Assembly: GCA_046538945.1 (NCBI GenBank)
Contig: JBKHHW010000192.1
Location: 1 to 5,917, forward strand
Length of the DNA stretch: 5,917 bases
Source: JAEZKC01 sp046538945
Lineage (GTDB): Bacteria > Fibrobacterota > Chitinivibrionia > Chitinivibrionales > Chitinispirillaceae
Direction of reading: 5' to 3'
Shown here: in pieces, positions 1-5,753 of the stretch
How the letters are laid out: the number at the start of each line of letters is the position of its first letter
Numbering within the stretch: position 1 is the first letter of the stretch
Notes under the pieces: model-generated
What the model saw: the letters and a program-made list of their open reading frames with translations, nothing else
The model's database searches: none
Told to the model about the DNA's origin: nothing
Position numbers and translations under genes: made by a program

Positions 1-45
1 GGTTTAACATTTTTCTAATGATCCTCTAGTGATGAAATAGAATAT

Positions 46-72
46 TGGTCGTAATTTGGTTTCATACGACCA
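46..72. repeat. Perfect 8-bp inverted repeat upstream of the hypA-like gene
   Basis: The arms TGGTCGTA (46-53) and TACGACCA (65-72) are exact reverse complements separated by 11 bases. The repeat ends 26 bases before the hypA-like start codon and 14 bases before its ribosome binding site. It could be an operator for a dimeric regulator, or a hairpin in the leader or at the end of an upstream transcript. No T-run follows the second arm, so it does not look like an intrinsic terminator for a plus-strand gene. The repeat itself is seen directly; its function is inference. I could not pick out a convincing -35/-10 pair in positions 1-98. Confidence 0.5.
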
Positions 73-86
73 TTTCTGAATAACTA

Positions 87-94
87 AAGGAGAG
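87..94 (+). promoter_or_regulatory. Strong ribosome binding site of the hypA-like gene
   Basis: AAGGAGAG, with the core AGGAG six bases before the ATG at 99. It fixes the start codon, and so confirms that the protein begins Met-Arg-Glu rather than with the Met-His-Glu expected of HypA. Confidence 0.85.
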
Positions 95-98
95 AAAA

Positions 99-452
99 AT
101 GCGGGAATTTCTTCATGTACAGGATATCATGGAAGCCATTGAGGACAAATTGCTTGAAGGAATAAGGGTAAAGGAGGTGCGGGTCTGGGTGCAGCCGTTC
201 GAGCATATAAGTCCGAGCATCCTCAAATCTCTTTTCTACATTACCCTTAACGATCGCGGACTTCCCTTCATTGAACTGGATGTTAAGCCTATCGGAGGAC
301 AGATGCAGTGCATGACTTGCGGACGTCAGTTCGTTTCTCATGTGTCCGAATGTGTATGTCAGTTCTGCGGTTCGGGCGACTGTTCATTTCTTTCTGAAAA
401 CAGAATCGCTTTTGAGCTGGTGGAATCGCAGCAAAGAGAATTCTGTGCCTGA
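99..452 (+). CDS. HypA-like protein (hydrogenase nickel-incorporation family) lacking the His2 nickel ligand
   Basis: This 117-residue protein has the size and layout of HypA. HypA is a small cytoplasmic metallochaperone that works with HypB to deliver nickel to [NiFe]-hydrogenase. An alpha/beta N-terminal part (about 1-65) is followed by a zinc-ribbon with C71-x2-C74 and C87-x2-C90, the latter in the family-typical CxxCGS setting; C85 and C95 are extra cysteines nearby. HypA normally starts MHE, with His2 binding nickel. Here the start is MRE, and the strong ribosome binding site leaves no other reasonable start. The zinc fold therefore seems intact while the nickel site is altered. No other hydrogenase genes are in view, so the family call rests on sequence pattern alone. 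It could be a working HypA variant, a paralogue with another role, or a protein that only shares the zinc-ribbon fold. The gene converges on the biotin operon, with 2 bp between stop codons. Confidence 0.75.
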   Translation: MREFLHVQDIMEAIEDKLLEGIRVKEVRVWVQPFEHISPSILKSLFYITLNDRGLPFIELDVKPIGGQMQCMTCGRQFVSHVSECVCQFCGSGDCSFLSENRIAFELVESQQREFCA

Positions 453-464
453 TATCAGAATCTC
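436..464. repeat. Inverted repeat spanning the two convergent stop codons
   Basis: ATTCTG (440-445) pairs with CAGAAT (456-461), and the stem extends by GAG (436-438) with CTC (462-464) around one bulged A at 439. Inside it, TGATATCA (450-457) is a perfect palindrome made from the hypA-like stop (TGA, 450-452) and the HIT-gene stop read on the other strand (455-457). A hairpin could form in both transcripts. Only short, broken T-runs follow on either strand, so a bidirectional terminator is possible but weak. Confidence 0.35.
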
Positions 465-883
465 ATCTCTTTCAGTGCGTTTTCGATTTTCTTTGCGGCT
501 TCCTTCATCTGTTCTTCACTCCCGTAGGGGTGCCGGGGCCAGAAAAAACCTTTCAGACCGTCGTTCTTTTTCCGGGGGACGATATGGAAATGCAGGTGAG
601 CAACACTCTGGCTTATTTTATTGTTCTGGGCCACGAATGTTCCCTCAGCACCCATCCCTTTTTCCACGGCGGCGGACAGCATGCACAGAATCTGAAAAAA
701 ATGGCCGGCCCACGGGATATCCATCTGGTCAAGAGTGGATATATGGTCATGAGGGACTAGAAGCGTATGTCCATGAAAAAGAGGACGTTTGTCAAGAAAT
801 GCGAGGCAGTATGTATCCCTGTATACGAGGTGGGCTGGTAGCCTGCCGGAAGCGATTTCGCAGAATGTGCATGTTTTTGACAT
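455..883 (-). CDS. HIT-family (histidine triad) nucleotide hydrolase/transferase-like protein
   Basis: A 142-residue cytoplasmic protein of ordinary HIT length. The triad HLHFHIV places H96, H98 and H100 in the active site; H98 is the expected nucleophile on family grounds. Upstream, NNKISQSV (88-95) is the short-loop version of the family's usual NNG..GQxV motif, and FFWPR (113-117) lies after the triad. C5-x2-C8 near the N-terminus matches the CxFC start common in bacterial HIT proteins. HIT enzymes act on nucleotide phosphoramidates, aminoacyl-adenylates and dinucleoside polyphosphates; the substrate here is unknown. Its start lies 2 bp after the bioB stop, and its ribosome binding site (AGGTGG, 893-898) is inside the bioB 3' end, so translation is probably coupled to bioB. 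That makes a link to biotin metabolism, such as clearing biotinyl-AMP, conceivable but unproven; it may simply share the transcript. Confidence 0.88.
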   Translation of the reverse strand: MSKTCTFCEIASGRLPAHLVYRDTYCLAFLDKRPLFHGHTLLVPHDHISTLDQMDIPWAGHFFQILCMLSAAVEKGMGAEGTFVAQNNKISQSVAHLHFHIVPRKKNDGLKGFFWPRHPYGSEEQMKEAAKKIENALKEMRF

Positions 884-885
884 TT

Positions 886-1893
886 CTAAACCCCACCTGA
901 TCCGCTCTTTTCCTTTTCCACTCTTTTTTCCAGTCCCAAAGCCCTTATCATCCGATCGTCCGCGTCCGTTCCAGCTCCCGGAGTCGTCAGGTATCCTCCT
1001 GAAACATAACCGTTTGCACCGGCCAGAAAAATCATGCTCTGCAGAGAGCCCAAATTGACCTCACGACCTCCGCATACCTTTATACACTTGGACGGAAGTG
1101 CAAGGCGGAACATCGAAACGATTTTCAAAAATTCCATAGGACTTTCCCTGGGAGGAGAAACCCGGGTGCCGGGAATAGCGTTGAGGAAATTAATCGGAAC
1201 AGTATCGACATCAAGTTCCCGCAGCTCGAGACAGAATTCAATCCGGTCGGTCCACGTTTCACCCAAACCGAAAATCCCACCGCAGCACACGTTGAGACCT
1301 GCCCGTTTTGCTCGTCTTACCGTGTCCACCCGTTCATCATAGCTGTGAGTGGTTACAATTTTGGGAAAATATGATCTGCTGGTTTCCAGATTGTGATTGT
1401 AGCAGGTTACACCCGCCCTGACCAACATGGAGAACTCCTCATCGGACAGTATGCCCAGAGACGCATGCTTTTCGCCTCTACATCCAGAAAGAGCCGAGAG
1501 GACAGTTTCCAGATCTTTTCTGGTAAGCCTCCGCCCGCTGGATACGACACAGAATGGAAATCCCGCTTCATATGCCTGTTCGCACCTTCTGGAGATTTCA
1601 TCGGGATGGGCCAGTTCCTGAATCTTCACATCGGTGCTGTTGTGTGCTGACTGAGAGCAGAAAGCACAGTCCTCGCCGCATCCTCCCGATCTGATACTCA
1701 TCAGCGTGCAGGGGTCAACTTCTTTACCGCAGAAATGAGTTCTCGCTCCGTCGGCAGCCGCAAAAAGAACGGAGATCTTCTCAAGAGGCCATTCTGAAAT
1801 CAGTTCCAGATCCTTTTCGTCAATTTTATCCGCAATTGCTTTTTGAAACAGTTTATCAGCTGTAGAAAAGTAGTTCATATCACGTTTGACCAT
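886..1893 (-). CDS. bioB: Biotin synthase BioB, radical-SAM enzyme, probable Type II (alternative auxiliary cluster)
   Basis: BioB inserts sulfur into dethiobiotin, the last step of biotin synthesis. The radical-SAM cluster motif is C72-x3-C76-x2-C79 (GCGEDCAFCSQ), and YNHNLET at 165-171 is the BioB substrate/SAM signature. The length, 335 residues, is normal. By alignment from memory with E. coli BioB, the auxiliary-cluster ligands differ: C97 is kept (C115), C128 is replaced by H143, C188 is kept as one of a C203-C204 pair, and R260 is replaced by K272, with an added C274 (KVCGGRE, where E. coli has RLSAGRE). C55 and C62 before the radical-SAM motif are also typical of anaerobe BioBs. Start choice is uncertain: neither ATG 1893 nor the in-frame ATG at 1878 (Met6) has a clear ribosome binding site. 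A 44-bp gap separates it from the upstream hydrolase gene, the largest gap in the operon. Confidence 0.96.
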   Translation of the reverse strand: MVKRDMNYFSTADKLFQKAIADKIDEKDLELISEWPLEKISVLFAAADGARTHFCGKEVDPCTLMSIRSGGCGEDCAFCSQSAHNSTDVKIQELAHPDEISRRCEQAYEAGFPFCVVSSGRRLTRKDLETVLSALSGCRGEKHASLGILSDEEFSMLVRAGVTCYNHNLETSRSYFPKIVTTHSYDERVDTVRRAKRAGLNVCCGGIFGLGETWTDRIEFCLELRELDVDTVPINFLNAIPGTRVSPPRESPMEFLKIVSMFRLALPSKCIKVCGGREVNLGSLQSMIFLAGANGYVSGGYLTTPGAGTDADDRMIRALGLEKRVEKEKSGSGGV

Positions 1894-1937
1894 TCTATTG
1901 TATGTTATGGTTTGCTGTTCATTAGTAACTTAATATT

Positions 1938-2633
1938 TCAAGCCAGATTATCCAAATATTTGATGGTGTCTTCCATGCACGTGACCACTTCAGCCGGGTT
2001 TTCAAGAAAAAATGCATGTGGTCCGGGAAATTCAATATGAACGCCGCCAGTTTTTTGGCTGAAATACACGGACGCGGCTTTGGGGATGATTTCATCATCA
2101 CTGCCCTGCAGAAATATTGGTTTAATCAAAAGCGGTTCCAAGGGGTGAAGATCGGCTTCTCTGAGAAACTGCAATCCACTCTTGAGCTGATCCGTGGAGT
2201 ATTTTTCTCCTGGTTTGTCATCGCAAGGTATTCCACATCGGTCAAAGAAAGACGACAGAACAGCGTGCCTGTCCGTGTCCAGTGAGCCGATCATGGAATC
2301 CAGAACCGATTGCCTGGTGCCGAATCTGTATGAGCCCTTACGACAAAAACAAGGAGTGGCTGAAAGAAAAAACGCTCTTTGCGGTTTCAATCTTCTGGAG
2401 GCTTCATAGGCGATCATTGCACCCGTGGACCATCCGGATATGCACTCTGCCTCACCTTTTTCCAGGCCGGTTTCCGAAATAACCACATCGACCCAGTTCT
2501 TCTTCAGTCTATCTGACTCGAACAGAAGTGGCATAAGCAGATTAACATCCACATATTGTGCTTCTTCCCCGAAGAGCGCAACGAGCAGATCCGGTTCAAC
2601 AGCCCAACCGCCGAATACAACAGTTTTACCCAT
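1938..2633 (-). CDS. BioH/BioG-like alpha/beta hydrolase, putative pimeloyl-ACP methyl ester esterase
   Basis: A 231-residue alpha/beta hydrolase, slightly shorter than E. coli BioH (about 256). The nucleophile elbow is GWSTG with S69. D179 or D180 in GSDDEIIP and H206 in GPHAFF complete a likely Ser-Asp-His triad. GGW at 8-10 corresponds to the oxyanion-hole HGWG of BioH, and SATPCF (91-96) and the LREADLHPL stretch (157-165) resemble BioH segments around its cap. In the pathway, such an enzyme cleaves the methyl ester of pimeloyl-ACP and ends chain elongation. The position between bioF and bioB, with a probable bioC at the operon head, supports that role. The start overlaps the bioF stop by 8 bp, with GGAAG at 2641-2645 as a ribosome binding site. 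Several unrelated esterases (BioH, BioG, BioK, BioJ, BioV) fill this slot in different bacteria; I cannot place this one firmly in any of them. Confidence 0.8.
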   Translation of the reverse strand: MGKTVVFGGWAVEPDLLVALFGEEAQYVDVNLLMPLLFESDRLKKNWVDVVISETGLEKGEAECISGWSTGAMIAYEASRRLKPQRAFFLSATPCFCRKGSYRFGTRQSVLDSMIGSLDTDRHAVLSSFFDRCGIPCDDKPGEKYSTDQLKSGLQFLREADLHPLEPLLIKPIFLQGSDDEIIPKAASVYFSQKTGGVHIEFPGPHAFFLENPAEVVTCMEDTIKYLDNLA

Positions 2634-3768
2634 CTCTTTTCTTCCATTCTTTCATGATACTCACAACTTCCCGCAGATTGTCGATATCAAGCCCAAGATG
2701 AACAGAAAAGCGGATCCTTTCGGTGCCTTGAGGCACTGTGGGGGGGCGGATCGCCGGAGCGAAGATACCTTTGCTTTTAAGGTGATCGGACAATGCGATT
2801 GCCTCTTGTGAACTGTTCATCCGGACAGGAACAATCTGGGTGGATGAATTCATGCAGTCAAAACCAGCTCTGCCCAGCTCTGAGCGGAACAGGCCCGCAA
2901 GCTCGAGAAGTGAATTGCCCAGATGGGAGTTCTTTCTGATATGGCGGACGGCTGCCAGATCATAGGCGATAACCGGGTGGGGGAGACCTGTTGAATAAAT
3001 CAGACTGCGGGCACTGTTGACAAGGTAATCTTTTATTTCACGGCTGCCGGTGAAGAATCCTCCCAGGCCGGAAACCGCTTTGCTCAGAGTCCCGACTCTG
3101 ATGTGTACTTTTTCACCTACATCGGTTTGCTCCACAATTCCACTTCCGGTCGAACCGAAAATTCCTGTGCCATGCGCCTCGTCAACCATTACAACACAGC
3201 CGTACTTCTCGCCTAACCCGCAGATTTCTTCCAGGGGAGCTCTGTCACCATCCATGCTGAACACAGTATCGGTGACGATCATCTTTTCGGCACTTTTTGA
3301 CCCGCTTAGATGCCGTTCGAGATCGGCCATGTCATTGTGTCTGTAGCGAACGAGGCGACCGCCCGAAAGCCGGCAGCCGTCGATTATGGATGCGTGATTG
3401 AGTTTGTCACAAAAGATATCTGTATGCCTTGAGCAAAAAGCCTGCAGAATCCCGATGTTGGCGGCATATCCGGAGTTGAACACCAGTGCACTTTCTGATT
3501 TCTTCCAATCGGCAAGCTCAAGCTCGAGCTGATCGTAAAGGGGAGAGGTCTGGGCGATGAGTCGGGAGGCAAGATTGCCGCAGTAACAATTACCCGTCAG
3601 CTCAGCTGCAGTTTTTTTCACATCCCTACAGCTCTGGAGTGCAAGGTAGCTGTTTGAGGACATGTCGATTCGGAAATCAAAGCCGCATGGCGCAAGCTCT
3701 CTGAAGAGAAATTCGGATTTCCTCTTCAGCACAAACTCCGAAACTTTTTCAAGAAGAGGGGGTTTCAT
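2626..3768 (-). CDS. bioF: 8-amino-7-oxononanoate synthase (KAPA synthase) BioF
   Basis: A PLP enzyme of the alpha-oxoamine synthase family. It condenses pimeloyl-ACP (or -CoA) with L-alanine to give KAPA, with loss of CO2. The 380-residue length is standard. Visible landmarks are LNHAS (123-127, the His that stacks on PLP), DEAHGTG (196-202), the Schiff-base lysine K230 in TLSKA, and the C-terminal RPPTVPQGTERIRFS signature (341-355). The substrate-binding segment before SRL (68-70) is unusual: it reads GNCYCGNLASRL, with two cysteines where most BioFs have a Gly/Ser-rich stretch. The start overlaps the bioA 3' end by 20 bp, and GAGG (3775-3778) six bases upstream is a good ribosome binding site. 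Without context, related enzymes such as KBL or ALAS would be alternatives, but the surrounding bio genes settle the call. Confidence 0.96.
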   Translation of the reverse strand: MKPPLLEKVSEFVLKRKSEFLFRELAPCGFDFRIDMSSNSYLALQSCRDVKKTAAELTGNCYCGNLASRLIAQTSPLYDQLELELADWKKSESALVFNSGYAANIGILQAFCSRHTDIFCDKLNHASIIDGCRLSGGRLVRYRHNDMADLERHLSGSKSAEKMIVTDTVFSMDGDRAPLEEICGLGEKYGCVVMVDEAHGTGIFGSTGSGIVEQTDVGEKVHIRVGTLSKAVSGLGGFFTGSREIKDYLVNSARSLIYSTGLPHPVIAYDLAAVRHIRKNSHLGNSLLELAGLFRSELGRAGFDCMNSSTQIVPVRMNSSQEAIALSDHLKSKGIFAPAIRPPTVPQGTERIRFSVHLGLDIDNLREVVSIMKEWKKRDG

Positions 3769-5095
3769 CCAGTACCTCGTTCATGGCTCTTTCCGTTAGG
3801 GAAAAAATCCGATCAAGTTCCTCCTTTGTAACTGTATAGGGGGGCATGAAATAAACCGTATTACCCAGCGGCCGGATGGCGAGCCCGTATTTGAGAGCTC
3901 TTTGAGACACCTTGAAAGGAATTCTCATTGCGGCAGGGAATTTTTCCTTCGTTTCCTTGTTCTTGACAATTTCGAAAGCGGCTACGAATCCCAGATGACG
4001 GATTCCCCCCACATGCTCATTTCTGTCCATAGTTTCAAGTTTCAATGCGAGATGGTTCATGACATTTTGAGCCGACCGGGGAAGGTCATGGTCTATCAGC
4101 AGTTTTAAAGCTGCACACCCCGCGGATGCCGCAAGCGGGTTTCCGGTGAAGGTATGCCCGTGCTGGAATGTTCTGTCTGAAAGAAAGTCTCCCTTGAATT
4201 CACAGTAGATATCTTCCTTTACAGCCGTTACGGCCAGAGGCAGATATCCTCCGGTCAGGCCTTTCGCAAGACACATGAGATCGGGGACTTCTCCGGCGTG
4301 ATCGCAGGCGAACATCCTCCCCGTTCTCCCCAGCCCCATCGCCACCTCGTCAGCTATAGTGATCACCTCATGCTCCCTGCAGAGCCCGAAGATCCTTTTG
4401 AGCACTTTTGAAGGATACACTCTCATCCCTACCGCACCCTGAACCATCGGTTCGAAAATGCAGGCTGCTATTTCAGAGCCGTGCTGTTCCAGAATTTTCT
4501 GTAAAGAGTTCATGCATTCGGCAGAGCAGCTCTGCGGCTTCTTTCCAACCGGACAGCGGTAACAGTAGGGCGAATCTGTATAGTACTGCTTTTTGAAAAG
4601 CTCATGGAAAGGAGAATGATAAAGAGGAATATCTCCAACTGACATTGCTCCCAGGGTGTCACCGTGATATCCTCCCCCGAGAGATACAAATGCAGTCCTG
4701 TTGTTCTTCTTTATATGATGATACTGGAGAGCGATTTTCATCGCCACTTCCACGGAAGTCGATCCGTCATCGGAATAGAAGATCCTGCTCAGTTGCGGCG
4801 GAAGAACTTTCCCCAGAAGTTCTGAAAGCTCGAGCGCCGGCCTGGATACGAAACCTGCCATCAGAACATGCTCAATTTTTTCCAGCTGCTTGTGTATGGC
4901 GCCGGTGATTTCGGGATTGCAGTGCCCGAATATGCTTGTCCACCAGGAGCCTGTAGCGTCTATGTATTCTTTGCCGTTTTCGTCGTAAAGATAAATGCCC
5001 GAACCTCTCTCTATTACCGGGGGAGGAAACTTCTGATTGTCCTCATGACAGGTGAAAGGCATCCAGAGGCGGTCAAAGTTCTCTTTTGAGAGCAT
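3749..5095 (-). CDS. bioA: Adenosylmethionine-8-amino-7-oxononanoate aminotransferase (DAPA synthase) BioA
   Basis: A class III, PLP-dependent aminotransferase that converts KAPA to DAPA. In E. coli the amino donor is SAM; some BioAs use lysine instead, and I cannot tell which applies here. Its 448 residues are normal. Landmarks: SWW (50-52) near the substrate site, GST (111-113) for the PLP phosphate, GGGYHGDT (140-147) with Y143, ADEVAMG (248-254) with D249 on the pyridine nitrogen, Schiff-base K278 in LAKGLTGGY, HTFTGNP (314-320), and RPLGNTVYFMPP (408-419) with R408 for substrate carboxylate binding. An inserted segment has C178-x2-C181 and C190-x3-C194, a possible metal site seen in only part of the family. 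The start overlaps the bioD 3' end by 23 bp; AAAGGA (5104-5109), eight bases upstream, is the ribosome binding site. Confidence 0.97.
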   Translation of the reverse strand: MLSKENFDRLWMPFTCHEDNQKFPPPVIERGSGIYLYDENGKEYIDATGSWWTSIFGHCNPEITGAIHKQLEKIEHVLMAGFVSRPALELSELLGKVLPPQLSRIFYSDDGSTSVEVAMKIALQYHHIKKNNRTAFVSLGGGYHGDTLGAMSVGDIPLYHSPFHELFKKQYYTDSPYCYRCPVGKKPQSCSAECMNSLQKILEQHGSEIAACIFEPMVQGAVGMRVYPSKVLKRIFGLCREHEVITIADEVAMGLGRTGRMFACDHAGEVPDLMCLAKGLTGGYLPLAVTAVKEDIYCEFKGDFLSDRTFQHGHTFTGNPLAASAGCAALKLLIDHDLPRSAQNVMNHLALKLETMDRNEHVGGIRHLGFVAAFEIVKNKETKEKFPAAMRIPFKVSQRALKYGLAIRPLGNTVYFMPPYTVTKEELDRIFSLTERAMNEVLDETPSS

Positions 5096-5753
5096 AACAG
5101 AAATCCTTTACTGCTTGATTCACATCGCTGCGGTATTCCACTTCCAGACAGGGACGCGGGTGAACAGATTGACGGATCATCTCTACATTGTCGTTATAGA
5201 TGAAATCCCGCTTTATGCCCCCGGCATTGTTGATTACCACACCTGCTGTGGATATGCCGCGCTGTTTTAGCACTTCCAGAGATAGAAAGGTGTGGTTGAG
5301 GGTACCGAGTCCGGGCGTGACAACCAGAACCGCTGGAATGTTCATCCCGGCTATTAGATCGGTCATGTAATCGGTTTCATTCAATGGAACCAGTACGCCT
5401 CCGGCCCCTTCAACAATGGTGATTTCACTGCGGCGCTTCATGTGTTTGTACCCCTCGATGATTACATCCAGGGAAATATGTTCTTTTGCAAGCTTTGCAG
5501 CAAGGTGGGGCGAACAAGCCGGCTCGAATTTGTAGAGTGCGTCAACAGTGAAGGTCTCGTCTCCCATCACCGACACTACATGCTCGACATCCGGAGCAAC
5601 CAGATTGCCGTCTGCGGTCCGTTCGCAGCCCGTCTGCACCGGTTTCATATATGACACAGTTGTGCCGAGGGATTTAAAACCCATGGCCAGAAGCCCCGAA
5701 ACGTAGGTTTTGCCCACATCCGTACCGCTCCCGGTAATGAACAGTCCGCTCAT
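5073..5753 (-). CDS. bioD: ATP-dependent dethiobiotin synthetase BioD
   Basis: BioD closes the ureido ring of DAPA using CO2 and ATP, giving dethiobiotin. The protein is 226 residues, matching the usual length of about 225. Landmarks are the P-loop GTDVGKT (10-16) with K15, KPVQTG (37-42) with K37, EGAGGVLVP (115-123), GLGTLNHT (148-155), and VVINN (172-176), which carries the adenine-contacting Asn. I chose the ATG at 5753, not the longer in-frame ATG at 5843. The family starts a few residues before the P-loop, and the extra 30 residues overlap the end of the upstream gene in another frame. This start forms an ATGA overlap with that gene's stop, and GGAG at 5763-5766 serves as ribosome binding site nine bases upstream. 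Translational coupling to the upstream gene is likely. Confidence 0.97.
   Translation of the reverse strand: MSGLFITGSGTDVGKTYVSGLLAMGFKSLGTTVSYMKPVQTGCERTADGNLVAPDVEHVVSVMGDETFTVDALYKFEPACSPHLAAKLAKEHISLDVIIEGYKHMKRRSEITIVEGAGGVLVPLNETDYMTDLIAGMNIPAVLVVTPGLGTLNHTFLSLEVLKQRGISTAGVVINNAGGIKRDFIYNDNVEMIRQSVHPRPCLEVEYRSDVNQAVKDFCYALKREL

Noticed and set aside
1..10. GGTTTAACAT at the left edge resembling half of a BirA operator (GGTTTACAA or GGTTAACAAT)
   Set aside because: It mismatches both forms, any partner half lies outside the window, and it is at the wrong end of the biotin operon.
38..43. TAGAAT as a possible -10 box for the hypA-like gene
   Set aside because: No acceptable -35 element lies 16-18 bases upstream, so the match is not better than chance in AT-rich DNA.
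340..900. 186-codon plus-strand open frame antisense to the HIT gene
   Set aside because: It opens within the hypA-like gene in another frame, its translation is Arg/Ser-rich with no recognisable domain, and it is fully explained by the opposite-strand HIT gene with its intact triad.
2425..2811. 128-codon plus-strand frame opposite the bioF/hydrolase junction
   Set aside because: Low-complexity Ser/Pro-rich translation across two well-supported minus-strand genes; a shadow frame.
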